Notes: generated by a model from the letters alone, not told the origin. A DNA stretch of 46,333 bases from an uncultured Flavobacteriales bacterium (GCA_938074325.1 CALJFZ010000018.1:1-46333), one strand, 5' to 3'; positions 7,605 to 18,200 are shown, numbered from the stretch's first letter. Numbers and translations are program-made.

Positions 7605-10057
7605 GTTATTCGCTGCTGTTGTTGGCGCTAGTTGTCGCCTTTTTCAGCACTGCTCAAACCTTCAATGGTAAGGTAACCGACGAATCCGGAATGGGCCTGC
7701 CCGGCGCATTCATCACGGCCAAAAACGCGGCAGGAGACATGCTCGGCAACGTAAGCCTGCCAGACGGATCATACACGCTAGACCTCAGCGATTGGGCCGG
7801 ACAAGGCGCCACGATCAGTTGCAGCTACATCGGAATGGAAACCCAGGAGCGTTCGGTCGATCGTCTCGAATCTGGAGCGGCCTATGCATGGAATTGGACG
7901 CTGGCGTCCACATCCGAGGTCCTCGACTTAGTGGTGGTTTCTGCCGGACGGTTCGAGCAGTCGGCCGCAGAAGTGACGGTGTCGGTGGACGTCCTCCCGC
8001 CGCGCATCGTGGAGAGCCGCGGTACGACCACGCTCGAGACCGCATTGGAAATGAACCCCGGCGTGACGTTCGTCAACGGCGAGCCCCAGATCCGCAGCGG
8101 CAGCGGCTTCAGCTACGGTGCCGGATCACGCGTCATGATCATGATCGACGATTTGCCGGTGTTAAGCGGCGATGCCGGGCGGCCCACCTGGGGATTCCTT
8201 CCGCTGGAAAACTTGGAACAAATTGAAATCATCAAAGGTGCGTCGAGCGTACTCTACGGCAGTGCGGCCCTGAGTGGTGTCATCAACGTTCGCACACGGT
8301 TCCCCGATGCGCGGCCGCTCACTCGCATTACGCGCCAAGTAGGCATGTACTCGGATCCGCGATCCTCCAATGCGAAAACCTGGAATGTCCGACCGCAACA
8401 GTCCAACCTCCGATTCTTACACAGCCAGCAACTCGGCTCATGGGACTTGGTAATCGGCGGCAACGTCCTCCGCGACGATGGCTACCTCGCCCCCGAAGCG
8501 ACTGCGCAGTTTGATGCGCGCGACTACCATTTTTCGCCATCTCTGGTCGGTGTGGACTTGCTGGACCGGACGGTGGACCGCTACGGAGCCGAACACCGTG
8601 CACGGATCAACGCCAACCTCCGCAAGCGCGAAACGAAAGTCGAAGGACTGGTCTACGGATTGAATACAAATTGGCAAACAGGCGAATCGCTGAATACCCT
8701 CATTTGGCAATTGGCTCCCGACTCCATTTACGGCAGCTTCCAAGGCGCTGCGACGCGGACGAACCAATTAATCGGAACCGTCGACCCGTATGTCCAATAC
8801 TTGACCCCCGGCGGAACGCGGCACAGCTTGCGCAACCGTTGGCAATACCTCAACAACGACAACGACAACGAACAATCAAACGGTTCACACGTCGGGTACA
8901 CCGAATACCAGGTGCACACCACGGGCGATCGCTGGGGCATTGAAGGACTGAACCTGACAACCGGCGTGGTGAACATGGTCGCCATCAGCCGAGCCGAACT
9001 GTACTCAGGGGGCTCCTCTGATGGCAACAACACCGCCGCAAACCGGGCGGCGTATGTGCAAATCGACCAGGCGCTGGGCGAGCGATTGAAGCTAGCGGGA
9101 GGCGCGCGCTACGAGCATTTTTCCGTGAACGGCACCGGCGCAGGCAAACCCGTATTCCGATTGGGCGGCAATTTCCAACTGGCAGAGGCCACCTTTCTGC
9201 GCAGCAGCTTCGGCCAAGGGTTTCGCTTCCCCACCATCGCAGAGCGCTACATCCGCACAGGACTTGGTGCCTTGCAAATCTATCCCAATGAGGGGCTTCG
9301 ACCGGAATTTTCGTGGTCTGCAGAAGTGGCATTGAAGCAGGGTTTTGGATTCAAAAACACGCGCATCGGCGACATTGTGGGGTTCTTTGACATCGCACTG
9401 TTTCGACAAGATTTCGAGGACTTCATCGAATTTACATTCGGACAATGGGGTCCCGATGAAGGGGAAATTCCGAATTTGGACAACGTGTTTGGATTGGGCT
9501 TCATGAGCGTCAACACGGGCGGCAGCAAAGTCACCGGAGCAGAAACCTCGATCACAGGCCGGTGGACTACGTCGAAGTTCCAGGCCGACTTCATCACCGG
9601 CTATACCTACACCAATCCTGTCAGCACCACGCCGGACTACAACTACAATCCGCAGGCCGACGGGCTGCCAACCACTTACCTGAGCACAAGCCACGACACC
9701 ACCGGCATGATCTTGAAATACCGATCCCCGCACGTGTTCCGTTTCGATGTGCAAGTCTCCGGGCAAAAATTCTTCGGCGGAGTGAGCGTGCGCTACCAAA
9801 CCGCTCTGAACAATTTTGACCAAGCCTTCATCGAATTTGAAGAGCAGGGATTCGTGGAGTGGGGCGTGCAGCAATGGCTGGACGAAAACCCAGGATTGCC
9901 ATGGATCTTCGACGCGCGAATCGGGAGGGAATGGCAAAACGGCCACAAACTCTCCCTGGTCATGAACAATTTGACCAATGCGGAATATGCCATCCGGCCC
10001 ATGGCGATGGAAGCACCTCGCTTAACTTCGCTGATGTACACGTACCAAATCGACTGA
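7595..10057 (+). CDS. TonB-dependent outer-membrane receptor
   Basis: Outer-membrane ligand-gated transporter, about 820 aa, energised by TonB-ExbBD. I start it at ATG 7595, which gives a signal peptide (MMQRYSLLLLALVVAFFSTAQ). Then follow a carboxypeptidase-regulatory-like beta domain (about 22-105), a plug domain (about 110-230, with SGSGFSYGAGSRVMIMIDDLPV and IEIIKGASSVLYGSAALSGVINV) and a beta-barrel to the C-terminus, which ends in the aromatic strand SLMYTYQID. This is a FecA/CirA/BtuB-like receptor, not a SusC (no SusD gene is present). The substrate is unknown; iron chelates or cobalamin are possible. The open frame extends upstream to 7160, but that part is antisense to dprA and lacks a signal peptide. 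It overlaps kdsB by one base. Confidence 0.92.
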   Translation: MMQRYSLLLLALVVAFFSTAQTFNGKVTDESGMGLPGAFITAKNAAGDMLGNVSLPDGSYTLDLSDWAGQGATISCSYIGMETQERSVDRLESGAAYAWNWTLASTSEVLDLVVVSAGRFEQSAAEVTVSVDVLPPRIVESRGTTTLETALEMNPGVTFVNGEPQIRSGSGFSYGAGSRVMIMIDDLPVLSGDAGRPTWGFLPLENLEQIEIIKGASSVLYGSAALSGVINVRTRFPDARPLTRITRQVGMYSDPRSSNAKTWNVRPQQSNLRFLHSQQLGSWDLVIGGNVLRDDGYLAPEATAQFDARDYHFSPSLVGVDLLDRTVDRYGAEHRARINANLRKRETKVEGLVYGLNTNWQTGESLNTLIWQLAPDSIYGSFQGAATRTNQLIGTVDPYVQYLTPGGTRHSLRNRWQYLNNDNDNEQSNGSHVGYTEYQVHTTGDRWGIEGLNLTTGVVNMVAISRAELYSGGSSDGNNTAANRAAYVQIDQALGERLKLAGGARYEHFSVNGTGAGKPVFRLGGNFQLAEATFLRSSFGQGFRFPTIAERYIRTGLGALQIYPNEGLRPEFSWSAEVALKQGFGFKNTRIGDIVGFFDIALFRQDFEDFIEFTFGQWGPDEGEIPNLDNVFGLGFMSVNTGGSKVTGAETSITGRWTTSKFQADFITGYTYTNPVSTTPDYNYNPQADGLPTTYLSTSHDTTGMILKYRSPHVFRFDVQVSGQKFFGGVSVRYQTALNNFDQAFIEFEEQGFVEWGVQQWLDENPGLPWIFDARIGREWQNGHKLSLVMNNLTNAEYAIRPMAMEAPRLTSLMYTYQID

Positions 10058-10812
10058 TGTCCACTCGTCCTGCCGCTCTCGTCGGTATCATCCCAGCCCG
10101 CATCGGGTCCACACGGTTCCCGGAAAAACCCCTGGCCTTGATCGATGGGCTGCCCATGATTGCGCGTGTGGTGAAACGCGCCTTTGCCGCAGGGGTATTC
10201 GATCACGTCATCGTTGCCACGGACGACGAACGCATTGCCGAGGTCGCGCGCCAGGCCGGCGCTGATGCCCGTTTGACCGACCCCGGCATTGCCAACGGCA
10301 CCCTTCGTGCCCACGATGCTCTGAACCAATGGGAGGCAGAAGTGGGATACGAGGCGCAATGGGTCGTCAACATCCAAGGCGATGAGCCGTTTGTGCACCC
10401 GGAGCAGTTGCAGAAATTGGCCCAACTCATCCGCCGTCCCGGCACCTCCATTGCCACCTTGGCCCGGCCCAAAGCATCCGATGACCCCGATCGCACCAAC
10501 CCCAACCGCGTCAAAGTGGTGTGCGACCTCAATGGGAACGCATTGTACTTCAGCCGCTCTCCCCTGCCTTCCAGCGAAGGGCCATGGTTCGAGCATGTTG
10601 GGCTGTATGCGTTCGCCCGTGGAACCCTCGAGGCCCTGACGCACGTCCACCCCACGGCGCTTGAAAAAGCGGAGCGCTTGGAGCAGCTCCGTTGGCTCGA
10701 ACACGGTTGGCGCATCAGCGTCGGCCGGACTTTGCACGCCACGCACGCCATCGACACACCGGAGGATTTGAAACGCATTGAAGCGCGTATCGCGAGCGGC
10801 GAACTAGGTTAA
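10057..10812 (+). CDS. kdsB: 3-deoxy-manno-octulosonate cytidylyltransferase (CMP-Kdo synthetase)
   Basis: Activates Kdo with CTP to CMP-Kdo for the inner core of lipopolysaccharide; cytoplasmic. Of about 251 aa, the usual length for KdsB. Signatures are the N-terminal nucleotide-binding loop GIIPARIGSTRFPEKPLALI (residues 10-29), the VIVATDDERIAE stretch, VVNIQGDEPFVHPEQL, and ALYFSRSPLPS followed by HVGLYAFARGTLE. The ATG at 10057-10059 shares one base with the TGA of the receptor gene, which suggests translational coupling; an upstream in-frame ATG at 9859 would lie deep inside the receptor and is rejected. Its presence shows the organism makes Kdo-containing LPS. Confidence 0.95.
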   Translation: MSTRPAALVGIIPARIGSTRFPEKPLALIDGLPMIARVVKRAFAAGVFDHVIVATDDERIAEVARQAGADARLTDPGIANGTLRAHDALNQWEAEVGYEAQWVVNIQGDEPFVHPEQLQKLAQLIRRPGTSIATLARPKASDDPDRTNPNRVKVVCDLNGNALYFSRSPLPSSEGPWFEHVGLYAFARGTLEALTHVHPTALEKAERLEQLRWLEHGWRISVGRTLHATHAIDTPEDLKRIEARIASGELG

Positions 10813-10817
10813 CTTTG
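10810..10817 (+). promoter_or_regulatory. Bacteroidota -7 box (TAACTTTG) upstream of the S9 peptidase
   Basis: Exact TAnnTTTG match at the very end of kdsB (its stop codon lies within the box), 19 bp before the peptidase ATG. It is followed at once by the hairpin TGCGGT-CCAA-ACCGCA (10816-10831), which would form at the 5' end of the transcript. Confidence 0.5.
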
Positions 10818-10831
10818 CGGTCCAAACCGCA
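10816..10831 (+). other. Small 5'-UTR hairpin
   Basis: Perfect 6-bp stem TGCGGT/ACCGCA with a CCAA loop between the -7 box and the peptidase start. It could stabilise the mRNA 5' end or bind a factor. There is no T-tract, so it is not a terminator. Confidence 0.4.
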
Positions 10832-10836
10832 GATTC

Positions 10837-13038
10837 ATGCACGCTATTTTTCGCCCTCTGGCCTTCGTTGGCATTGCCTCGATTGGCCTCTTTTCTTGCT
10901 CAACTTCTGATTCCAAAATGAACGATTCGACCCAACCCGAATTCAATGAATCCCAATTCTCCGCTGCACCCGACGCCGAGAAAAAAGAGCACATCACGGA
11001 AATCCACGGCCTTCAGCTGGAAGACGATTACTTCTGGATGCGTTTGAGCGATGAGCAGAAGGAAGCCGAAACCCCAGACGAGCAGACCGCCGCAGTCGTG
11101 GACTACTTGAATGCCGAAAACGACTACAAGACCGAGGTCATGAAGCCCACCGAGGCATTTCAAGAGAGCCTCTTCGAAGAAATCGTTGGCCGCATCAAGC
11201 AAGACGATCAGAGCGTGCCATTGCTCGACAACGGATACTACTACTACACCCGCTACGAAGAAGGCAAGGAATACCCCATCCACTGCCGCAAGGAAGGCAG
11301 CATGGATGCGGAAGAACAGGTCATGTTGAATGTCAACGAAATGGCCGAAGGCTTCAGCTACTTCGCGGTAGGTGGCCGTTCGGTGAGCACGAACAACAAC
11401 CTGCTTGCGTTCAGCGTGGACACCGTCAGTCGCCGCGAATACACGCTGCAATTCAAGGACTTGACCACCGGGGAGGTATTGGTGGATCGCATCCCCAACA
11501 TCAGCGGAGGCGCTACTTGGGCCAACGACAACAAGACCGTTTTCTACACCAAGAAAGACCCCACCACCCTGCGCTCATACCGCATTTACAAGCACGTCTT
11601 GGGGACCGACGCTTCTGCGGATAAATTGGTCTACGAAGAGACCGACGAAACCTTCTCCTGCGGCGTGGGCAAAACCAAAAGCGAGGCTTACCTGATGATC
11701 GGCAGCTACTCGACGGTCAGCAGCGAATGGCGCTTCTTGGATGCGAATACGCCTGAAGGCGATTGGCAAACTATCCAAGCCCGCGAGCGCAACTTGGAAT
11801 ACGGATGCAGCCACTACGGCGACCACTTTTACATCACCACAAACCGCGACGCCAAGAACTTCAAGTTGGTCCGCACACCGGTCAACGCCACCACCTACGA
11901 CAACTGGGAAGACGTGTTGCCCCACCGCGATGAAACATTGCTCGAAGGCGTAGACATCTTCCAAGACTACCTCGTGGTTTCTGAACGCACGAACGGGTTG
12001 AACCAAATCCGCGTCAAGCGTTGGGACGATGCAGCCGACTACTACATCGAGTTCCCCGATCCGGCTTACTCGGCATACGTGGGCGCCAACCCGGATTTTG
12101 ACACCCAGAAGCTCCGGTACGGCTACAACAGCATGACCACGCCAAGCACGGTGTTTGAAACCGACATGGCGACCAAAGAAACCGAAACCTTGAAGCAACA
12201 GGAGGTATTGGGCGGCACCTTTGATCCGGCCAATTACCAAAGCGAGCGCGTAATGGTTGAAGCACGCGACGGCACCCAAGTTCCCGTTTCCATCGTGTAC
12301 CGCAAGGGCATCGAAAAAAACGGCAACAACCCCTTCCTGCTATACGCATACGGCAGCTACGGCTACAGCATGGACGCTGGATTCTCGAGCACGCGTCTGA
12401 GCCTTCTCGACCGCGGCTTCGTATACGCCATTGCCCACATCCGCGGCGGCCAAGAAATGGGCCGAGCGTGGTACGAGGACGGCAAGATGTTCAACAAAAT
12501 GAACACCTTCACTGACTTCGTGGATTGCGGAAAAGCCATGTGCGAGCTCGGATTCACCTCCCCCGATCACCTCTACGCTATGGGCGGTTCTGCGGGTGGT
12601 CTGTTGATGGGTGCCGTGATCAACATGGCCCCTGAACTCTTCAACGGGGTCATTGCAGCCGTTCCGTTCGTCGACGTCATCAACACGATGTTGGACGAGA
12701 CCATCCCATTGACCACTGGCGAGTTCGACGAGTGGGGCAACCCCAAGAACAAGGACAGCTTCGATTACATGATGGCGTACAGCCCGTACGACAATGTAAA
12801 GGCCCAAGACTACCCTCACATGCTCGTCACGACAGGTTACTGGGACAGCCAGGTGCAGTATTGGGAGCCTGCTAAGTGGGTGGCCAAGTTGCGCGACCAG
12901 AAAACGGACGACAACTTGCTCATCATGGACTGCAACATGGAAACCGGTCACGGCGGCGCTTCAGGCCGTTTCAAGCGCTTGCGCGAGACCGCCATGGAAT
13001 ACGCATTCTTCATGATGCTCGAGGGCATCACGGAATAA
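10837..13038 (+). CDS. Prolyl oligopeptidase family (S9A) peptidase, lipoprotein; oligopeptidase B-like
   Basis: Serine peptidase of 733 aa. The N-terminus is a lipoprotein signal peptide with the lipobox LFSC (Cys about residue 21), so it is probably anchored in the envelope rather than cytoplasmic like E. coli PtrB. Next comes a seven-bladed propeller region (about 45-450) that gates substrate, then the alpha/beta-hydrolase catalytic domain with LYAYGSYGYSMDAGF, IAHIRGGQEMGRAWYEDGK and the nucleophile motif GGSAGG (S585). The triad is completed by D670 (GYWDSQV) and H705 (ETGHGGASGR). The family cuts short peptides after basic or proline residues; which one cannot be told here. It has its own -7 box within the end of kdsB. 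The gene ends 9 bp before the DUF6495 gene. Confidence 0.93.
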   Translation: MHAIFRPLAFVGIASIGLFSCSTSDSKMNDSTQPEFNESQFSAAPDAEKKEHITEIHGLQLEDDYFWMRLSDEQKEAETPDEQTAAVVDYLNAENDYKTEVMKPTEAFQESLFEEIVGRIKQDDQSVPLLDNGYYYYTRYEEGKEYPIHCRKEGSMDAEEQVMLNVNEMAEGFSYFAVGGRSVSTNNNLLAFSVDTVSRREYTLQFKDLTTGEVLVDRIPNISGGATWANDNKTVFYTKKDPTTLRSYRIYKHVLGTDASADKLVYEETDETFSCGVGKTKSEAYLMIGSYSTVSSEWRFLDANTPEGDWQTIQARERNLEYGCSHYGDHFYITTNRDAKNFKLVRTPVNATTYDNWEDVLPHRDETLLEGVDIFQDYLVVSERTNGLNQIRVKRWDDAADYYIEFPDPAYSAYVGANPDFDTQKLRYGYNSMTTPSTVFETDMATKETETLKQQEVLGGTFDPANYQSERVMVEARDGTQVPVSIVYRKGIEKNGNNPFLLYAYGSYGYSMDAGFSSTRLSLLDRGFVYAIAHIRGGQEMGRAWYEDGKMFNKMNTFTDFVDCGKAMCELGFTSPDHLYAMGGSAGGLLMGAVINMAPELFNGVIAAVPFVDVINTMLDETIPLTTGEFDEWGNPKNKDSFDYMMAYSPYDNVKAQDYPHMLVTTGYWDSQVQYWEPAKWVAKLRDQKTDDNLLIMDCNMETGHGGASGRFKRLRETAMEYAFFMMLEGITE

Positions 13039-13047
13039 ATCCGAGCC

Positions 13048-13491
13048 ATGAACCGCTACCGACGATTGACCGTCGAGGAGCTGGAAGCTGTACGTCCGGA
13101 ATTTGTGAAGTTCCTCGCGTCTGAAGGCATCGCCGCGGACGATTGGGAAAAGAAGCTTCACAACCAATCTCCGGATGTGGAAGCCTGCCTCGATGAATTC
13201 AGCGAGAAGTTTTGGGATGGAGCAACCGGTGCGATCACCTGCCTGGAACACCGTCCCTCCGAAGACAGCCTTTGGGTGTTCCACTTCGCTGAAACGTCTG
13301 CCCACGTGATTCGCTGCACCAAGTCGGGTGACCTCCTCCAATGGTCCCAAGGCGGCAAGTCCTACGAGCAAGAAGCCCGGGGCCGAGAAATCTTCATGCT
13401 CCTTGAGCAAGGAGCACAACCGTGCACTGAAGATCGATTCAAGGAGGTCCACAACCAGATGACCGCAGCAGCCAGCGCAGATCAGTCCTGA
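13048..13491 (+). CDS. DUF6495 family protein
   Basis: Small, soluble, charged protein (147 aa) without signal peptide or membrane segment. From memory of the family, the opening YRRLTVEELEAVRPEFVKFL, the central FSEKFWDGATGAITCLEH, VFHFAETSAHVIRC, and the C-terminal GREIFMLLEQGA followed by FKEVHNQM fit DUF6495, a family common in Flavobacteriales with no known function. It begins 9 bp after the peptidase stop, so co-transcription is likely. Its last 10 bases overlap the end of the HAD phosphatase gene on the other strand. I cannot assign a role. Confidence 0.8.
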   Translation: MNRYRRLTVEELEAVRPEFVKFLASEGIAADDWEKKLHNQSPDVEACLDEFSEKFWDGATGAITCLEHRPSEDSLWVFHFAETSAHVIRCTKSGDLLQWSQGGKSYEQEARGREIFMLLEQGAQPCTEDRFKEVHNQMTAAASADQS

Positions 13492-14147
13492 GGACGAAAG
13501 GCTGTTGCAGGCAGGTCAAACCCGCGTGCCGCAAGCCACACCGCCACGTCGTCCTCGACCGGATGATGCCAATGCGCTTCCAACCCTGCTTGTCGTGCGC
13601 CCTCCACGTGTTGTTTCGAATCGTCGATGAACAACGTTTGGTTTGGCTGAATGCAGTGGCGCTCACAGATGGACAAATACGCTGCTGGGTCGGGTTTGCG
13701 CATGCCCAATTCGTGGCTGTAATGCACCCCTTCAAACGCCGACCGGAACGCGCTCAGTCCAAACTCCTTCTCCATCCAGGCTTCGAATACGTGGGCATGG
13801 ATGACATTGGTGTTTGAAAAAATGTACAACCGCGTCTGCTGTCCCAACGCCTGCACCAAATCCACCCGCGACGGGTGCATTCCGATCAAAATGCTGTTCC
13901 AAGCGTCGACGACCTGTTGGCGCGTTGTGCCCTTGTGGCAGTGGCCTTCCATGAACCGGTAGAACGCATCGGGTGTAATCCGACCAGACTCCAAATCATC
14001 GAATTCCGGAGACTGACCGGCTTGCTTGTACAAACCTGCAAAATCAGCAACCCCGAGTTTCTTGAACGCTCGGACAGGGGCATCGTAATCGATGTCATAG
14101 AGCACGCCGCCAAAATCAAGGATAACCGCTTCAGGAAGCATGGACAT
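13482..14147 (-). CDS. HAD-superfamily hydrolase (subfamily IA)
   Basis: Small phosphatase-like protein of 221 aa. HAD motif I is DFGGVLYDID near residues 10-19, motif II is IFSNTN, the lysine motif is RKPDPAAYL and motif IV is FIDDSKQHVEGARQAG, so all catalytic residues are present. An alpha-helical cap follows motif I. I take the ATG at 14145-14147, one base beyond the stop of the upstream SPOR gene; a second Met lies two codons later. The longer upstream frame only extends into the neighbour. Substrate unknown; proteins of this type dephosphorylate sugar phosphates, nucleotides or FMN. The 3' end overlaps the DUF6495 gene by 10 bp tail to tail. Confidence 0.9.
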   Translation of the reverse strand: MSMLPEAVILDFGGVLYDIDYDAPVRAFKKLGVADFAGLYKQAGQSPEFDDLESGRITPDAFYRFMEGHCHKGTTRQQVVDAWNSILIGMHPSRVDLVQALGQQTRLYIFSNTNVIHAHVFEAWMEKEFGLSAFRSAFEGVHYSHELGMRKPDPAAYLSICERHCIQPNQTLFIDDSKQHVEGARQAGLEAHWHHPVEDDVAVWLAARGFDLPATAFRPQD

Positions 14148-14148
14148 G

Positions 14149-15171
14149 TCAGCGGATGACCTTCCAAGGCTTGAGCCACGCATTTTCCGATACGGATTGC
14201 ATGCGAAGCTCAGCGAGGTGTGCACGAGCGCTGCGCTCGTCGAAGTGCGTGGCGTATGTCACGATGTGCAGGCCGCCGTCTTGAACAAACACTTCTGCAT
14301 CGAAGCCACTGGAAACCAATTCCGCAGCAAGCGTCGCTGCGTTTTCTTCCACAGAAAACGCACCGGCCACGAGCATGTACAAACCGGGGTTTTCATCCAA
14401 GCTTGCAGGGACGCCAATCTCATCGGTGGTAGGGCGGGTTGCCTCAACCGCTGGCTGGTCAACGACTGCTTCCTCGGTGGCATTCGCTTCAGCCAACGCG
14501 TCCATGTCGTCCCAAGTCGGAACCGCCTCTCCTTCGAACCGCGGCTCGTAGGTTGTGACCGCAGTCGGAACGTTGATGGCGCTGAGGCGCGCATCCTGGC
14601 TTTCCCAATTGTCCGCCATGAACATGCCCAACCCACCAATCATTGGGACGGCGATGGCCGCAGCGATGCGTCCAAATGGAACCCCCGAAGAGGCAGCAGG
14701 CAATGGAATGATCTTGGGTTCAGTCGGGCGTTGCGTTTGAGGGGCTTCCGCAACGAGGGGGCGCAGCGGAATTTTTCGCAGCCCGAAGGACTGCAACATG
14801 CGTTCCATTTCCTCGTCGGCAATGAATTGGACCCGTTCGTTGTTGCCCTTGTAGAGTCGGCCTACCCGTGCGATGGAAACCGTCTTCCCGGCAAATACCT
14901 CTGCCTTGGCTGCTTCCACCTCCGATTCAATCAACGCTACAGCGGCATCCAACGTCATGCCTTCCGCGCGAGCTACGGCCTGAGCCAGCACCCCATCGTG
15001 GTGAACCAAGCGTTCATTGAAGAGCACTGAACGGTACGGCGGGGTCAATTCTTGCCGCGCTTCATCATAGCGGGCAGGTTGCCGGTTGCACACAAATCCT
15101 CCCAAACCGGGAACCACCACGCAGTCGTGGTCCAAAAACAAGGGGTGAAGGAATTGGTCAAGGGTGCGCAT
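14149..15171 (-). CDS. HU-CCDC81 and SPOR domain membrane protein
   Basis: Protein of 340 aa with three parts. Residues about 1-130 match the tandem HU-like CCDC81-type domains found in Bacteroidota (GLGGFVCNRQPARYD near 20-35, and the second repeat with GKTVSIARVGRLYKGNNERV). A single membrane helix follows at about 160-185. The C-terminal about 75 residues form a SPOR domain (YMLVAGAFSVEENAATLAAEL, ending in AWLKPWKVIR), which in known cases binds denuded glycan strands of septal peptidoglycan. A link between cytoplasmic HU-like domains and a periplasmic SPOR domain suggests a cell-division or envelope role; this is inference. A TACTTTCG box lies just upstream. Confidence 0.9.
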   Translation of the reverse strand: MRTLDQFLHPLFLDHDCVVVPGLGGFVCNRQPARYDEARQELTPPYRSVLFNERLVHHDGVLAQAVARAEGMTLDAAVALIESEVEAAKAEVFAGKTVSIARVGRLYKGNNERVQFIADEEMERMLQSFGLRKIPLRPLVAEAPQTQRPTEPKIIPLPAASSGVPFGRIAAAIAVPMIGGLGMFMADNWESQDARLSAINVPTAVTTYEPRFEGEAVPTWDDMDALAEANATEEAVVDQPAVEATRPTTDEIGVPASLDENPGLYMLVAGAFSVEENAATLAAELVSSGFDAEVFVQDGGLHIVTYATHFDERSARAHLAELRMQSVSENAWLKPWKVIR

Positions 15172-15188
15172 AGCGGACTAATCTGCCC

Positions 15189-15196
15189 CGAAAGTA
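15189..15196 (-). promoter_or_regulatory. -7-like box (TACTTTCG) upstream of the SPOR gene
   Basis: On the minus strand TACTTTCG ends 17 bp ahead of the ATG. It differs from TAnnTTTG only at the seventh base; the same TTCG variant recurs before two other minus-strand genes in the window. Confidence 0.35.
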
Positions 15197-15228
15197 GGAG
15201 AATACGGCCTTTCCTGCAAGCCTTTTCA

Positions 15229-18200
15229 CTACCGAACCAAGGTCACCGTGCCCTCGAGAAGCCGCGGCCCGTCGCGCAATTCATAGCGCAACCTCCAAGG
15301 GTAGACCCCATTCGGCACGAAATAGTCTGAATCCTTCAGCTGGTGGTTGCCGATCCAAGGCTCAGCCGGGTCTTCGCTGTAGAATAGCAAATCGCCCCAT
15401 CGGTTGAAGATTTCCAACCGGTAACCCCGTGCTTCCACCCCTTGCACAAAAAAGGCATCGTTCACTCCGTCATTGTCGGGCGTGAAGGCATTGGGGATGT
15501 AGACGGGGTAGAAGACATCGATGAAGGTGCTGTCGCGCGCAATGCAGCCTTCGGGCGATACCGTTTCCAAAACAAACCACTGCGGACCGATCACAAACAC
15601 TTCGGGCGTCAAGCAGTCGCTGCAACTGAGGTTTTCCGATGGCGACCACCACAAGGTGTCCGAGTCCACTGTGCCAAACAGCCGCACCTCATCCAACCAA
15701 TCCACCTCGCGATCCGGGCCGGCATCGACGTAGGGAGGTTGCCAGACATACACGGTGATATCCGTACTGCCTGTGCAGCCAAATTGGTCCGTGGCATAGA
15801 TGGTGAAGGTGGTGGTTTCGACAGGGAATACTTGGGTTGACTGCGCGTTCGGATTGGCCACGAGCGCAGCGGGCGACCAACTGTACGACACGGCATCAGA
15901 AGCGCTAAGTTCCATGGTCTCCCCTCGGCACATCCAACCGCCTCCGGTCGCCGATGCCGTGGGCGCCACAAGCTCCACCGAAACGCTGTCAGTGCCTACG
16001 CCGCAAGCATTGGCGATGCTAACGTAATATGTGGTGTTTTGCGACGGAGAAGTGTAGGGATTTTGGGACAGGGGGTTGGTCACCATGTCTGCTGGCGACC
16101 ACAAAAAGCTCTCTCCCGGAGCGGCCTCGAGGAAGACCCCTTGGCCCGTGCAGAGGTAGATGGTCTCATAGGTCTGCCCGCCGGGGGCCGACTGGATCAC
16201 ATTGATGGTTACTTCCTCTTCGCCCAAGCAACCCGCCGGTGTCGAGACCAACGCCGTGTAAGTGGTGGTCTCGGTCGGGCTGGCAGTGGTCGTTTCCGAT
16301 GTGGGTGAGCCAAGTCCGGTCGTCGGGCTCCAGAGCACCTCCGTACCGCCGGTGGCTTCAATTTCGACGACGTCGCCGTTGCAAATGGTCATGTCGGGAG
16401 ATGACTCGGTTTGGAGCACCTCGATCACGACGGTGACATCTGCTGTGCCCACTCCGCATTCGTTGCTGTCCTCCACCGTGTAGGTGGTCGTCTGGGTTGG
16501 GGTGACAAGGGGGTTGGGGACGGTTGGATCATCCATTGTGGGGTGCGGCTGCCACTGCAAAGCGTCCGTTCCGTAGGCCTGCAGGTTGACCGATTCGCCC
16601 TCGCAAATGGGGGGAATTTCGTCGATCAAGGGCTGTGGGATTTCCTCAATGAACAAGCTCGCGAAAGCCGTATCGGGTTCGAGGCAACCCGTGGATCCGC
16701 TGACGTCGCTGACGATGAGCATGATGTCCCATTCACCCGGCGTAGCGTAGATGTACTCGGGGTTTTCTTCGCCGCTTGAACTGAGGTCGCCAAACGACCA
16801 TTCATAGTTGGTCCCTCCGATGCTGTTGTTGATGAACTGAATGGGGTCGCCCGCGCAAATGAGATCGGGCGCATCGATTTCAATGTCGGCTACCAAGGAG
16901 CCGAGGTTGAATTTGAACACGCCCAGGTTACAGTTGGTGGAATTGTTCGTGGTCGACCAGGCCCCGGTGGTGGTGGGAAAGTCGTCCCATCCGCCACACC
17001 CGGCACAGACCGCTTGGTAAACCGTACCGTTTTTGTCAAATCGGGAGGTGCCGCCGTCGACGTGTTCGTTCGAGAATTGGCCCCCGAAATACGTGCCATA
17101 CGTGAGGTCGGCTGCATCCGGCGCGAGCACCCCCAGCCAGAAGTCGCTGCCGTCCGTACCGATTTGAAACGCATCCGAGGTGGTGGGCATGCCGCTGGTC
17201 GTGGATTGGGAAGCGTAGGGGCTGTTGGCCGAATTGGTCTGCCCACCCCATCCGCTGATGTACATCTCGTTGCAATCCGACACCAAGAAAGCCGTAGGGC
17301 TGATGTCCACTCCGGTCATGGGCAAGCCCACTCGGGTGACAAATTCCGCGGTTTCGAGGTTGGGTGTGAACCGGACCACAAAGGTGCTGCCGTTGGGGTT
17401 GGCATCGTATACATCTCCTACCAGTGCGAGGTCACTTCCCACGGTTTGCCCACAGAGGTGCGGTCGGTTGTCCGTGTCCAACTGCACGAAATAAGACTGG
17501 TCATAGTCGTCGGTTCCGAAGTACGTCGCCGTGGACAAAAACGGATTGCCGGAGTAGTCAATGGAGAACAAAAAGCCGTCCACATCTCCTGCCCAATCCG
17601 GCTGGTAGGCACCCGGCGTAGTGGGCAGATCGTCGCTTTTTGTACCGCCCGTCACATACGCCAACGCCTCGGCCGAAGAAAACTGAATCGCAAAGGCTGC
17701 GTCGTCCGAATTGCCGCCGAAATACGTGGAAAATTCCAAATCCGCGAGGTCATTCGATAGCCGGAAAACCACGGCGTCGCACGGACCGCTCAATCCCGGA
17801 TCGAGGGCGTCCACCATGGGGAAATCATCGCTGCGTGAACTCGAGGCCACCCAGACATCACCTGCCGGATCGATGACCACTTCGCCCCGGCACACATCGC
17901 CGTAATTGTAGTTGAGTTTCTGGCCCAAATTGAGCCCGTCGTTTTCCGTTCCCCCCACAAACGTCGACGCCTCCAACGAGCCGTCGACCCCGTCAATTTT
18001 CGAAACCACGATGTCGCATCCGTTGTCGTAGGTTCCGTAAAACCCGTTGGCTCCCAAATCCAAGAAAGGCCCCCCGATGAAATCCGGTTCATACGCATCG
18101 GCTGTGGTTGGAAAGTTCTGTGACCCTGTGGTCCCCATGACGTAGATGTCTCCGGAGTCATCGGTGACCAAACTATGGGGGTATTCCCGCAATGATCCTC

